From Devosia sp. Root635 (GTDB taxonomy: Bacteria > Pseudomonadota > Alphaproteobacteria > Rhizobiales > Devosiaceae): a stretch of 64,000 nucleotides of DNA. The notes under the pieces are model-generated. The model saw only the letters and a program-made list of their open reading frames with translations, did no database searches and was not told where the DNA came from. A program made the translations under genes and the position numbers. Position 1 is the stretch's first letter. The number at the start of each line of letters is the position of its first letter. The stretch spans positions 270,567 through 334,566 of the forward strand of contig NZ_LMGZ01000022.1 in NCBI RefSeq assembly GCF_001427605.1, read 5' to 3'. Positions 34,023 through 42,700 of this stretch are shown here, piece by piece.

Positions 34023-34955
34023 CTATTCGGGCACCACCTGGGGCTGGATGGACTCGGGGGACTGAGCCGCATCGCCGGACGTGTCGGGTTGAGGGTAGAG
34101 GTCGGGCGTCATCGGCACGGATTGCTGGCCAACCAGGGTCGGATTGGTGCCCGCCAGGATCGATTGCGTCTTGCCGAAGCGGACCAGGCGCACTGTCTGG
34201 TTGGAACTGGGGCTTTCGGCGACCGTGGTATTGTCGAAATCGACCACCGAACGCAGGGTCAGCGTCAACTGACCCAGGGTCGCGGCGTTGATCAGCGTTT
34301 CGGCCTGGGCCGGATCGAGCTCCAGGGTGGCGATGGTGGAATTTGCGAAGGTGGTGGGCGTGGGCGTGGGGTTCGCCGGGTCTTCCTGGCCGCCGCTGGC
34401 GCCCATCTCACCCAGGCGGGCGCCGATGGCCAGCACACGCACATTGGCGAGGATGACTTCGGATTGCTGGCCGGCCGCGGTCTGACGCGTCAGCACCACA
34501 TCGACATGATCGTTGGGCACGACGAAGCCGCCGGCGCTCGACACGGCGGCAACGCCGACCGACACGCCGCGCATGCCCTCGGTGAGCACCGCCGACAGGT
34601 AACCCTGGGCGTTCTGGACCAGCTTGGCCTGGCGGATCGGTTCGCCGGGGAAGAATTCGAAGCGCGCCACGGCGCCGGTCAGCTCGGTGGGCGCTTCGGG
34701 CATGGCGGAAATGGTCACGTATTCCGGGCGCACCGCCCCTTCGGGCCAGTCCTGCCATTCGAGCGTGGCCGGGCTCAGCCGCTCACCGACGCCGATGGGC
34801 GCCTTGGCGACGAGAATCTGCGTCCTGGCCTCCTGGACCAGTTCGGTCTGGACGATCTGCTGGGGCGCCGGACTGCCGCCGCGGGTAACGAGAAATGCCG
34901 CCAGGCCACCGGCGACAAGCGCCACGACCAACAAGATGATACGCGCCGGCTTCAT
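34023..34955 (-). CDS. cpaB: Flp pilus assembly protein CpaB (RcpC)
   Basis: This 310-residue protein has an N-terminal membrane helix ('RIILLVVALVAGGLAAFLV'), an SAF domain ('ILVAKAPIGVGERLSPATLE', then 'EFFPGEPIRQAKLV') and the RcpC domain ('MRGVSVGVAAVSSAGGFVVP', 'NDHVDVVL'). RcpC/CpaB works with the secretin in the periplasm. The last 50 residues are Pro/Ser/Gln-rich. It is the first gene of the minus-strand cpaB-C-E-F-tadB-C run. Confidence 0.92.
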   Translation of the reverse strand: MKPARIILLVVALVAGGLAAFLVTRGGSPAPQQIVQTELVQEARTQILVAKAPIGVGERLSPATLEWQDWPEGAVRPEYVTISAMPEAPTELTGAVARFEFFPGEPIRQAKLVQNAQGYLSAVLTEGMRGVSVGVAAVSSAGGFVVPNDHVDVVLTRQTAAGQQSEVILANVRVLAIGARLGEMGASGGQEDPANPTPTPTTFANSTIATLELDPAQAETLINAATLGQLTLTLRSVVDFDNTTVAESPSSNQTVRLVRFGKTQSILAGTNPTLVGQQSVPMTPDLYPQPDTSGDAAQSPESIQPQVVPE

Positions 34956-35277
34956 GACTCACTCCGGTTGTACGCGGGCGCAATCGGCCCAATTCCACCG
35001 GGGAACCTTGAACGCAAAGGGTCAAAGTTTGGTTAATCGGAGCTTTGCGGATGCGGTTAACAATATGTAAATTTTAGCTTTTTGCCTTGGCCGCGAACCG
35101 CAGGCAGTAGATTTCCGTCGGCTACTTGGCCAGCACGCAGTGTTACTGCCCGACATCTTGACCACGATGCCATGCCGGTGAAGGCTTGAAGATATGTCTG
35201 GCCGCGTGGATTCCGGCTTGCGCCGGAATGACGCCGTGGGTGTGAATGACCCCGTGGACGTGCGGCGGCGTGAGCGA
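34956..35277. other. Non-coding region between cpaB and cpaA, probable tad promoter
   Basis: This 322-base gap contains an AT-rich tract (about 35028-35085, 'AACAATATGTAAATTTTAGC') expected to hold the cpaB promoter on the minus strand, and a family-D hairpin (35208-35231). No gene is seen. Confidence 0.55.
35208..35231. repeat. Family-D palindrome
   Basis: A 'GGATTCCGGCTTGCGCCGGA' hairpin with TGA at the end, related to the copies near 3.9, 9.7 and 57.9 kb. Confidence 0.65.
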
Positions 35278-35805
35278 TCAGGCGGTGAGGCGCTCGAAGA
35301 TCGTCGAATTGGTGTAGGTCAGCATGCCGGCCAGGGCCAGGGCGATACCATAGGGCACGCCCTGCTTGGGGTCGTGCAGACGGTTCAACCAGCCCAGCCA
35401 GGGCCTGCCGACAAACACCGTATCCAGCGGCAGGCGCCGCAAGGCGAGAATGGCCAGCGTCAGGACGCCACCCAAAAGAGCGGCGTAAACAAGATAGGCG
35501 ACCAGGGTGAAATCTCCCGATGGCCCGACAAAGCCGAGCCAGAGTGAGGTCGTGGCCGCGAGCTTGGCGTCGCCGCCGCCGATCCAACGCAAGGCGAAGA
35601 GGCCGAAAGCCACCATCAGCACGACGAAGGCACACAGGACATTCATGGCGAATTGCTGCAGCGGCATTTCGACAATCAGCGCCGTGACCACAAAGCCGAT
35701 CGCCAGGAGCAGCACCAGCTTGTTGGAAATGCGCATGGTGAGCAGGTCGGACGATGCGGCGAGGGCCATGCCGAGCGGAAAGAGCAGCATCGCTACGGTT
35801 GACAT
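35278..35805 (-). CDS. cpaA: Prepilin peptidase CpaA (TadV)
   Basis: This 175-residue A24 aspartic membrane protease processes Flp prepilin and TadE-like pseudopilins. Six hydrophobic segments are visible. The two catalytic Asp lie in 'AASSDLLTMRISNKL' (about residue 19) and the GxGD-type motif 'IGGGDAKLAAT' (about 77-80). It lacks the N-terminal methylase domain of PilD, as usual for the family. It is separated from flp by a strong terminator. Confidence 0.93.
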   Translation of the reverse strand: MSTVAMLLFPLGMALAASSDLLTMRISNKLVLLLAIGFVVTALIVEMPLQQFAMNVLCAFVVLMVAFGLFALRWIGGGDAKLAATTSLWLGFVGPSGDFTLVAYLVYAALLGGVLTLAILALRRLPLDTVFVGRPWLGWLNRLHDPKQGVPYGIALALAGMLTYTNSTIFERLTA

Positions 35806-35881
35806 GGTTCAGATCCCTGGCTGGTGGCGCGAAACCCGCGTCCTCCAGAGTGCCAAACCGCCGTTAAGAAAGCCCAAATGA

Positions 35882-35911
35882 AAAGGGAGGAGCGCAGGCG
35901 CTCCTCCCTTT
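35882..35911 (-). terminator. Rho-independent terminator after flp
   Basis: Thirteen-base arms AAAGGGAGGAGCG and CGCTCCTCCCTTT enclose a CAGG loop; on the minus strand the stem runs into TTTTCATTT. It lies about 20 bases past the flp stop and lets pilin be made in excess over the downstream cpaA. Confidence 0.85.
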
Positions 35912-35931
35912 GATCCGGTTGTGCGTCAGTA

Positions 35932-36135
35932 TCAGGTGGTGCCGCCATCAGTGGTGGTGCCGCCGGGCACGGTCACGTTGAGCTGGCCGGCGATACCGTT
36001 GAACAGGGTACCCAGGTTGGTACCGAGGGCAGAGGCGGCAAGGATGATGCCGACGGAGATCAGAGCGGCGATAAGGCCGTATTCAATTGCGGTCGCGCCG
36101 GACTCGTCCTTGGCGAAACGTGCGAAGATGTTCAT
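35932..36135 (-). CDS. flp: Flp-family type IVb major pilin
   Basis: This 67-residue prepilin has a short basic leader ('MNIFARFAKDESG'), the cleavage and assembly motif 'GATAIEYGLIAALISVG' with the conserved Glu at +5 and adjacent Tyr, a single hydrophobic helix and a Gly/Thr-rich tail ('VPGGTTTDGG'). CpaA would cut after Gly13. Monocistronic, with its own terminator and an AT-rich upstream region. Confidence 0.95.
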   Translation of the reverse strand: MNIFARFAKDESGATAIEYGLIAALISVGIILAASALGTNLGTLFNGIAGQLNVTVPGGTTTDGGTT

Positions 36136-36525
36136 TCCCAGGCTCCATTTTTACGTCATCTAGAGACGTCATCGTTCGACACGTCACACATCGAACACCG
36201 CCAGACGCTAGTTGGGAGTCCTTGAAATTGCGTTAATTGACGGATGCAGCCATTCGCACTTCCTCTACCGATTTGCTATATTAATCAAAGTGTTAATATA
36301 TCTCGTCGCATTTTACGGAGCCCCACCGGAGCGGCCTATATTGCGCAAATTTCCCTAGGTATTGCGGCCAATTGGGTGAATAGCCAATTGTACCTGGTTC
36401 TACTGCATTGCCGGGCAGACTGACTTGGATGAACTGGAGCGGGCACTGTTGACAGGCGTTTGCCAAATATAAACCATTCGCACCGAAAATGGCAGCATCG
36501 AGTACCAGTACGCCGGAACCGTCCC
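36136..36525. other. Non-coding divergent promoter region of flp
   Basis: This 390-base gap separates flp (minus) from the secretin-N-domain gene (plus). It contains three direct copies of ACGTCA (from 36153, 36166 and 36181) in the flp leader, and the AT-rich dyad at 36277-36300. No gene is supported. Confidence 0.6.
36277..36300. promoter_or_regulatory. AT-rich inverted repeat upstream of flp, candidate operator
   Basis: Perfect eight-base arms TATATTAA and TTAATATA flank an eight-base centre (TCAAAGTG), about 140 bases before flp. It stands out sharply from the GC-rich background and is well placed to control flp, the divergent gene, or both. Confidence 0.55.
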
Positions 36526-36981
36526 ATGCGCCCCATGCTTGCCGCCGCCTTCGCAATCAGCCTGTCGCTGGCATCGGCCCTTGTTCCGGCGCCAGCCATG
36601 GCGAGTGACGGCGCGCCGATCAACGTCAATGTCAACATGGCGCGCATCCTGCGCATCAATGCCGCCGCCGCCACGGTCATCATCGGCAATCCCGGCATCG
36701 CCGACGTGACCATCCAGGATCCGCAGACGTTGATCCTGACCGGCAAGAGCTATGGCCAGACCAACCTGATCGTGCTCGACAATGCCGGCAATCCGATCGC
36801 CGACACGCTGATCGAGGTGGTGCAGATGCAGGCCGGCGTGGTGACCGTCTACCAGGGGCAGGCGCGCACGAGCCTGGCCTGTGCGCCAGTCTGCCAGTCG
36901 GTGGTCATGATGGGCGACGACACGAACTTCTCGTCGCAGGCCATCGCCTCCTCGCAACTGGTCCAGCAGCTCGCCAACTGA
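36526..36981 (+). CDS. Exported pilus-assembly N-domain protein (CpaC N-terminal-like)
   Basis: This 151-residue protein has a signal peptide ('MLAAAFAISLSLASALVPAP', cut after 'AMA') and one domain like the N-terminus of RcpA/CpaC: 'VNVNMARILRINAAAATVII', 'GNPGIADVTIQDPQTLILTG', 'SYGQTNLIVLDNAGNPI'. The secretin barrel is absent and one Cys pair is near the end ('SLACAPVCQSV'), which could form a disulfide. It is probably a periplasmic partner of the secretin, encoded opposite flp and just before tadE. Confidence 0.85.
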   Translation: MRPMLAAAFAISLSLASALVPAPAMASDGAPINVNVNMARILRINAAAATVIIGNPGIADVTIQDPQTLILTGKSYGQTNLIVLDNAGNPIADTLIEVVQMQAGVVTVYQGQARTSLACAPVCQSVVMMGDDTNFSSQAIASSQLVQQLAN

Positions 36982-37094
36982 GATTCATGACTCGTTAACC
37001 GTGGCGGCAGTTGTGGCGGCGCCAGGGGTCGCTCCTAACCATCTTTTATCCATGCGCCGCTAGGTTTGCCGGATCGCGCAAACCGGGCTGGACC

Positions 37095-37676
37095 ATGAGC
37101 CGACGTCTTGCATCGCGGATCGGACGAGCCCTGCTGCCCCGGCGGCGGCGTGGATTCCTGCGCGACGAGCGGGGCGTGACCGCGGTGGAATTCGGACTGC
37201 TCGCCGTGCCCTTCTTTTCGATCATCGGCGCGATCCTCGAAACCTCGGTCGTATTCCTGTCGGGGCAAATCCTCGACAGCGCCGTGCAGGATGTCAGCCG
37301 GCTGATCCGCACCGGACAGGCCCAGCAGGCCAGCATGACCCCGGCCCAGTTCAAGCAGAACGTCTGCGACCGGCTCTTCGGCCTGTTCGCCGATTGCGAT
37401 GGCCTGCATGTCGAAGTGCAGGTGGTCAACAATTTCAATGCGGCGAGCATGACCCCGCCGGTCAACTGGAACTGCGAAGCGGGCGAGGACGGCTGCGATG
37501 CGTGGACGCGCCCCGAGGCCTTCACCCCCGGACAGGGGTCGAGCATCGTGACCGTGCAGGTCTATTACCGGTGGCCGGTGATCCTGCCGCTGGGCGGCCT
37601 GGGCATGGGGAACCTGCCGGACGGCAACCGCCTGATGGGGGCGGCCACCGTATTCCGCAACGAGCCCTTCACATGA
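37095..37676 (+). CDS. tadE: TadE-family pseudopilin
   Basis: This 193-residue protein has a long basic leader then the TadE motif 'DERGVTAVEFGLLAVPFF' (about 24-41), processed by CpaA after Gly, a single hydrophobic helix and a periplasmic domain with four Cys ('CDRLFGLFADCDG', 'NWNCEAGEDGCD') likely to form disulfides. Minor pseudopilin of the Flp machine. Its TGA overlaps the next ATG (ATGA). Confidence 0.88.
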   Translation: MSRRLASRIGRALLPRRRRGFLRDERGVTAVEFGLLAVPFFSIIGAILETSVVFLSGQILDSAVQDVSRLIRTGQAQQASMTPAQFKQNVCDRLFGLFADCDGLHVEVQVVNNFNAASMTPPVNWNCEAGEDGCDAWTRPEAFTPGQGSSIVTVQVYYRWPVILPLGGLGMGNLPDGNRLMGAATVFRNEPFT

Positions 37677-38257
37677 GAGCGACCTGGCAGCGATTGCTGG
37701 CCCGCTTGCGGCAGTTGCGCAGCCTCGAAGACGGGGTGGCGGCGGTGGAGTTCGCGCTGATCCTGCCGTTCATGCTGCTGGTCTATATCGGCTCGGTCGA
37801 GGCCAGCGCGGCGATCGCCATGGATCGCAGGGTGCAGTCGGTTGCCGGCACGCTGGGCGACCTGGTCGCACGCTCCGATACCACGATCACCACGGCGGCG
37901 CTGACCGACTATTTTCAGGCGGCCAGCGGGATCATGACGCCCTATCCGTCCGACCCCTTGCGCCAGGTGGTGTCGCAGGTGCGGGTGCGTCCGGACGGCA
38001 CGACGAGTGTCGAGTGGTCATGGCAATTTGCCAATGACGCTTTGACCGCGGGCCCGCATGAGGCCGGTTCGGCCTTCGACCTGCCGGTGGCGATGAGAAA
38101 CGTGGCGCGCGACGATGCCAAGGATACATTCGTGATCGTTGCCGAGGGCACCTATAGCCATACCCCGCTCTATGGTTTCGTCCTCAACCAGCCGATCAAT
38201 CTCTATCGCGAGAATTTCCTGATGCCCCGGTTCGGTGGCAGCATCACCGTCAACTAA
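37673..38257 (+). CDS. TadE/TadG-family pseudopilin-like protein
   Basis: This 194-residue protein has the leader and motif 'LEDGVAAVEFALILPFMLLV' (about 18-37), with Gly-Val-Ala-Ala-Val-Glu-Phe as in TadE/F/G, then a periplasmic beta-rich domain ('QVRVRPDGTTSVEWSWQFAN') without cysteines. It is translationally coupled to the preceding tadE gene. It is too short for TadG, which carries a von Willebrand-like domain. Confidence 0.85.
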   Translation: MRATWQRLLARLRQLRSLEDGVAAVEFALILPFMLLVYIGSVEASAAIAMDRRVQSVAGTLGDLVARSDTTITTAALTDYFQAASGIMTPYPSDPLRQVVSQVRVRPDGTTSVEWSWQFANDALTAGPHEAGSAFDLPVAMRNVARDDAKDTFVIVAEGTYSHTPLYGFVLNQPINLYRENFLMPRFGGSITVN

Positions 38258-38330
38258 AGCGCGACCGGCTTGCGTGGCCCACAAGCCCATGCCACAAGCC
38301 GGCATCCTCTCCCACTCCGGCGGTATGCTC

Positions 38331-38948
38331 ATGACCGATACGCTTGTTCCCGTGTTCGACCTTGGCGGCGTATTCGTCGACTGGAACCCGATGTACCTGT
38401 TCCGCAAGCTCTTCGAGAGCGAAGAGGACGCGCTGTGGTTCCACCAGAATATCTGCACCGGCGACTGGAACCTCGAATTCGATGCCGGCGAAATCTATGC
38501 CGAGGGCGTGGCCAAGCTGATCACGCGCTTCCCCAGATACTGGCGCGAAATCAAGGCTTTCGACGAGCGCTGGGCGGAAACCTTCGGACCGTTCATCCAG
38601 GGGACGATCGATATCCATAACGAGCTGGTCGAGCAGGATATTCCCACCTTCGCCATTACCAATTTCTCCTGGGAAAAGTGGATGACGCGGCTGGGGGAAT
38701 GGCCCTTCCTCGAAAAATTCGATGGGGTAGTGGTGTCGGGACTGGAAGGGCTGGTTAAGCCAGATCCGCGGCTCTATCGCGTGTTCTGCGAGCGCTACAG
38801 CCTGGCGCCGGACAATTGCGTGTTCATCGACGACAGCGAGCCCAATATCGTGGCGGCGCGGAAATACGGCATGCACGGGGTGCATTTCAAGGACCCGGCG
38901 ATGCTGCGGAAAGAACTGATCGCGCTGGGGCTGCCGCTGAAGGGGTAG
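38331..38948 (+). CDS. HAD-family hydrolase
   Basis: This 205-residue phosphatase-like protein has HAD motif I 'VFDLGGVFVDWNP' (about 8-20; nucleophile Asp, second position Gly), motif II 'FAITNFSWEKW', motif III Lys in 'LEGLVKPDPRLY' and motif IV 'CVFIDDSEPNIVAAR'. Asp-Leu-Gly-Gly at motif I rather than Asp-x-Asp is common in the YihX/epoxide-hydrolase-N group of haloacid dehalogenases. Substrate unknown. ATG 38331 is used; ATG 38325 is close by. Confidence 0.83.
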   Translation: MTDTLVPVFDLGGVFVDWNPMYLFRKLFESEEDALWFHQNICTGDWNLEFDAGEIYAEGVAKLITRFPRYWREIKAFDERWAETFGPFIQGTIDIHNELVEQDIPTFAITNFSWEKWMTRLGEWPFLEKFDGVVVSGLEGLVKPDPRLYRVFCERYSLAPDNCVFIDDSEPNIVAARKYGMHGVHFKDPAMLRKELIALGLPLKG

Positions 38949-39019
38949 TAGACGGAACGTTGCAGCTTTGACCCATCGGGAAGATGGAACACCGGGGCGC
39001 GGCGCCAATGTTCATCGCC

Positions 39020-39150
39020 TCCCTCCCCCTTGAGGGGAGGGATTGAGGGTGGGGGTCCATCGGTGGTCACACAATTACCCCCTCCCCAGCTCTGCTACGG
39101 CCCTGCGGGCCGAGCGACGCTACCCTCCCCTCAAGGGGGAGGGTGGGCAG
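39020..39150. repeat. Family-A BIME (inverted pair) between the HAD gene and upp
   Basis: Two facing copies: CCCTCCCCCTTGAGGGGAGGG with 'GAGGGTGGGGGT' at 39020-39056, and 'CTACCCTCCCCTCAAGGGGG' near 39120-39145. A smaller hairpin 'CGGCCCTGCGGGCCG' lies between. The pair separates convergent genes and probably blocks read-through. No gene is seen in 38949-39175. Confidence 0.78.
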
Positions 39151-39175
39151 GAACCGATGGTTCTGCGCCGCGGAC

Positions 39176-39817
39176 CTATTTGGTCCCGTACATCCGGTCG
39201 CCGGCGTCGCCGAGGCCTGGCACTATATAGCCCTTTTCGTTGAGATGGCTGTCGATGGAGGCGGTAAAGACCGGGACGTCGGGCTGGCTTTCGGTGAAGT
39301 TCCTGATGCCTTCAGGGGCGGCCAGCAGGCAGAGGAAGCGGATATCGGTGGCGCCGCGCTCCTTGAGCTTTTCAATGGCCGCGGTGGCCGAATTGCCGGT
39401 GGCCAGCATCGGATCGACGACGATGATCAGCCGATTGGCCAGGTCTGCCGGCGCCTTGAAATAGTATTCGACCGGCTCCAGCGTTTCATGATCGCGATAG
39501 AGGCCGATATGGGCGACGCGGGCGGCGGGGACCAGATCGAGCATGCCATCGAGCAAGCCATTGCCGGCGCGCAGGATGGAGGCGAAGACCAGCTTCTTGC
39601 CCTTGATGGCCGGCGAATCCATGGCCGCCATCGGCGTCTCGATCGGGATCATTTCCAGTTCGAGATCGCGCGTCACCTCGTAGCACATCAGGTGAGCAAT
39701 CTCGCGCAACAGGCGCCGGAAGCCGGCAATGGAGGTTTCCTTGTTGCGCATGATGGTCAGCTTGTGCTGGATCAGCGGGTGATCGAGGACGGTGACATTG
39801 CCGGTTTTCATGCTCAT
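39176..39817 (-). CDS. upp: Uracil phosphoribosyltransferase
   Basis: Upp makes UMP from uracil and PRPP, recovering the base released by nucleoside phosphorylases of this cluster. The 213-residue protein has the PRPP motif '[18 protein letters not shown]' (about 130-147) and the uracil-binding end '[17 protein letters not shown]'. Start at ATG 39817; an ATG two codons later is possible. It is the last gene of the minus-strand nucleoside cluster, 18 bases after deoB. Confidence 0.95.
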   Translation of the reverse strand: MSMKTGNVTVLDHPLIQHKLTIMRNKETSIAGFRRLLREIAHLMCYEVTRDLELEMIPIETPMAAMDSPAIKGKKLVFASILRAGNGLLDGMLDLVPAARVAHIGLYRDHETLEPVEYYFKAPADLANRLIIVVDPMLATGNSATAAIEKLKERGATDIRFLCLLAAPEGIRNFTESQPDVPVFTASIDSHLNEKGYIVPGLGDAGDRMYGTK

Positions 39818-39834
39818 TGGAATCACCGCCCGCG

Positions 39835-41052
39835 CTAGAGGAAAGACTTGCCGTGACGGCCGGGCGCGAGGCCGAGCCAGTGGGCAATGCTTTCGCCAAT
39901 ATCGGCGAAGGTGGTGCGAATGCCAATCTCCCCCGGCGCCAGGCTTGGGGAAAAAAGCAGGATCGGCACCTGTTCGCGGGTGTGGTCGGTGCCCTGCCAG
40001 GTGGGATCGTTGCCGTGATCGGCGCTGAGGACCAGCAGATCGTCGGGACGGAGCTCGCTGATCAGTTCTGGCAGGCGGGAATCGAAATATTCGAGCGCCG
40101 CGGCATAGCCAGGCACGTCGCGGCGATGGCCGTATTCGCTGTCGAAATCGACGAAATTGGTCATGATGAAGGCGTTGTCGGCCGCCATTTCCATGGCGTC
40201 GAGCGTCTTGTCGAAGAGTTGGGGCAGGCCCGTGCCCTTGATCTTGTGGGTGACGCCGTGGCCGGCATAGATGTCGGAAATCTTGCCGATGGCATAGACT
40301 TGGTTGCCTGCCTGCTGGTTGCGATCGAGCAAAGTCGGCTCGGGCGGGGCGATGGCAAAGTCGCGGCGATTGCCGGTGCGCTTGAAGCTCGCCGCATCCT
40401 CCCCGACGAAGGGGCGGGCGATGACCCGACCGATCATCAGGGGCTCGGTCAGCTCGAAGGCGATCTGGCAAATCTCGTAGAGGCGATCGAGGCCGAAATG
40501 GGTCTCGTGGGCGGCGATCTGGAACACCGAGTCGATGGAGGTGTAGCAGATGGGCTTGCCTGACCGGATGCTCTCCTCGCCCAGTTCAGCGATGATGGTG
40601 GTGCCCGAGGCGTGCTTGTCGCCGAGAATGCCGGGGAGCTTGGCGCGGGCGATGAATTGCTCGATCAGCTCGGGCGGGAAAGTGGGCTCGGCCTGGGGGA
40701 AATAGCCCCAATCGAAGGGGACGGGGACCCCGGCGATTTCCCAATGGCCCGAGGGCGTGTCCTTGCCATTGCTGACTTCGCGACCGACGCCGAAGCGACC
40801 GCCCTTGGGCGTGGCGGACAGATTGGGCGGCAACTTGCCGGTGGAGAGCTGGATGGCGGCGCCGATGCCCAGCGCATCCATATTGGGCACGTGGAGCGGG
40901 CCGGCGCGCAGGCCCGCGCGATCGGCCTTGCCGGCGGCCGCCCATTCGGCGATGTGGCCATAGGTGTTGGAGCCGGTATCGCCATATTTGTCGGCGTCGG
41001 GGGCGCCGCCAATGCCGACGCTATCGAGAATGCAGAGAATGGCGCGGGGCAT
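39835..41052 (-). CDS. deoB: Phosphopentomutase
   Basis: DeoB converts (deoxy)ribose-1-phosphate to the 5-phosphate, between the phosphorylases and DeoC. The 405-residue alkaline-phosphatase-superfamily enzyme has '[16 protein letters not shown]' with the first metal Asp (near 9-24), and '[16 protein letters not shown]' and '[14 protein letters not shown]' with the remaining ligands. The N-terminal '[15 protein letters not shown]' is typical. Upstream lies a family-A BIME, then deoA. Confidence 0.96.
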   Translation of the reverse strand: MPRAILCILDSVGIGGAPDADKYGDTGSNTYGHIAEWAAAGKADRAGLRAGPLHVPNMDALGIGAAIQLSTGKLPPNLSATPKGGRFGVGREVSNGKDTPSGHWEIAGVPVPFDWGYFPQAEPTFPPELIEQFIARAKLPGILGDKHASGTTIIAELGEESIRSGKPICYTSIDSVFQIAAHETHFGLDRLYEICQIAFELTEPLMIGRVIARPFVGEDAASFKRTGNRRDFAIAPPEPTLLDRNQQAGNQVYAIGKISDIYAGHGVTHKIKGTGLPQLFDKTLDAMEMAADNAFIMTNFVDFDSEYGHRRDVPGYAAALEYFDSRLPELISELRPDDLLVLSADHGNDPTWQGTDHTREQVPILLFSPSLAPGEIGIRTTFADIGESIAHWLGLAPGRHGKSFL

Positions 41053-41088
41053 GGGTGTTACTCCGGAGTGAATCGAATGGGGTCGTTC

Positions 41089-41195
41089 CCCTCAAGGGGG
41101 AGGGGCTAGGGGTGGGGGTGTCGCGCCCCCGAACCTGATGTCTGTTGAAACCTCGACACCCCCACCCTCGGTCCCTCCCCTCAAGGGGGAGGGAG
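41089..41195. repeat. Family-A BIME between deoB and deoA
   Basis: A mirrored pair: GAGGGGCTAGGGGTGGGGGT... GTCG facing CGACACCCCCACCCTC and 'CCCTCCCCTCAAGGGGGAGG', with about 30 bases between. The outer ends themselves form CCCTCAAGGGGG-type hairpins. Almost the same composite occurs near 47.1 and 59.7 kb, so this is a dispersed unit and not a local operator. Confidence 0.8.
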
Positions 41196-41233
41196 GCGAA
41201 AGGGCCGCCGCTTCCAAAGCCTGATCTGTCATT

Positions 41234-42553
41234 CTACACCGGCATGATCCTGTCCGCGATCAGCTCGTGGCGCGGCGGGGTGTCGCCGAGGCGATAGGCG
41301 GATTTGAGGCGGGCTTCGGCATCGGCGGCGCTGGCTTCGTCGGCCGCGTGAATGCGGGCGATGGGGGTCTGCGCATCAACGGTGGTGCCGAGGGCGGCGA
41401 GGCGGTCGAAGCCGACGCGGTGATCGATGCTATCAGTGGGCATGGTGCGGCCACCGCCCAGGGCGACGACGGCCATGCCGACGCCGCGCGTGTCGATATC
41501 GACGATGGCGCCCTGCTCTGCGGCAAAGACGTCGCGAATGATGGGGGCCGGGGCGAGGTGGCGATTCATATTGGCGGTGAAATCGGCGGGGCCGCCAAGG
41601 GCTGTCACCATGCGAGCGAAATGCTCGGCGGCGCGGCCGCTATCGAGGGCGTCGGTGACAAGGGCGAGGGCCGCATCGGATGTGGCGGCCGTGCCGGCCA
41701 TGCGCGCGGCTTCGGCGCAGAGGGCGAGCGTGACCGCGCGCAGGCGGGCGTCCTGGTGCGTGCCGGTGAGGAAATCGACGGCGTTGCGGACTTCAAGGCC
41801 ATTGCCGGCGGCTGATGCCAGGGGCTCGTTCATGTCGGTGACGATGGCGCTGGTTTTGAGGCCGGCGCCATTGGCGACCTCGACCAGGCTCTGGGCCAGA
41901 GCGCGGGACTTTTCCAGCGTGGGCATGAAGGCGCCGGAGCCGGTCTTGACGTCGAGCACCAGCGCGCCGAGGCCGGCGGCGAGCTTTTTGCTCAGGATCG
42001 ACGCGGTGATGAGGGCGATGGATTCGACCGTGCCGGTGACATCGCGAATGGCGTAGAGCGTCTTGTCGGCGGGGGCGAGATCGGCGGTCTGGCCGATAAT
42101 GGCGCAGCCGGCTTTGCGGACGACCTTGCGGAACAGGGTGTTGTCAGGACTGGTGGTGTAGCCGGGGATGGAATCGAATTTGTCGAGCGTGCCGCCGGTA
42201 TGGCCGAGGCCACGGCCTGATATCATCGGGACGTAGATGCCGGTTGCGGCCAGGATCGGCGCGAGCATGAGGCTGACATTGTCGCCGACGCCGCCGGTGG
42301 AATGCTTGTCGGCCACCGGGCCATCGAGGTCGGACCAATCGAGCACGGTGCCAGAGTCGCGCATGGCCAGGGTGAGCGCAACGCGCTCGGGCATGGTCAT
42401 GTCCTGGAAATAGACGGCCATGGCGAAGGCGGCGGCTTGCGCGTGCGAGACGGTGCCGGCGGCGAAGCCGGCGATGAAATCGGCGATCTCGGCGGGGGCG
42501 AGGGTGTCGCCGTTGCGCTTTTTGAGGATGACTTCTTGGGGGAGGAAGACCAT
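41234..42553 (-). CDS. deoA: Thymidine phosphorylase
   Basis: DeoA cleaves thymidine or deoxyuridine with phosphate, giving the base and deoxyribose-1-phosphate. The 439-residue product is typical in length; it begins '[18 protein letters not shown]' and has the phosphate site '[18 protein letters not shown]' (about 83-100) and '[18 protein letters not shown]' with its Lys-x-x-Ser loop. The C-terminal domain ends '[14 protein letters not shown]'. ATG 42553 matches the normal family start. Confidence 0.95.
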   Translation of the reverse strand: MVFLPQEVILKKRNGDTLAPAEIADFIAGFAAGTVSHAQAAAFAMAVYFQDMTMPERVALTLAMRDSGTVLDWSDLDGPVADKHSTGGVGDNVSLMLAPILAATGIYVPMISGRGLGHTGGTLDKFDSIPGYTTSPDNTLFRKVVRKAGCAIIGQTADLAPADKTLYAIRDVTGTVESIALITASILSKKLAAGLGALVLDVKTGSGAFMPTLEKSRALAQSLVEVANGAGLKTSAIVTDMNEPLASAAGNGLEVRNAVDFLTGTHQDARLRAVTLALCAEAARMAGTAATSDAALALVTDALDSGRAAEHFARMVTALGGPADFTANMNRHLAPAPIIRDVFAAEQGAIVDIDTRGVGMAVVALGGGRTMPTDSIDHRVGFDRLAALGTTVDAQTPIARIHAADEASAADAEARLKSAYRLGDTPPRHELIADRIMPV

Positions 42554-42576
42554 TGGATTGGTGCCTGGTTGGAAGG

Positions 42577-42699
42577 CCCCCTCATCCGCCCTTCGGGCAC
42601 CTTCTCCCACGAGGGGAGAAGGGGATGGAGCCGAAAATTCTCAGTCGGTTCCCTTCTCCCTCGTGGGAGAAGGTGGCGCGTAGCACCGGATGAAGGGGC
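42577..42699. repeat. Family-B repeat, full copy 1 (downstream of the ALDH gene)
   Basis: A unit of about 123 bases opening 'CCCCCTCATCCGCCC' and closing '...GGATGAAGGGG', itself an inverted pair ('CTTCTCCCACGAGGGGAGAA' facing 'TTCTCCCTCGTGGGAGAAGG'). It is about 90% identical to copy 2 at 45130-45257 in the same orientation. Confidence 0.85.
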
Positions 42700-42700
42700 G

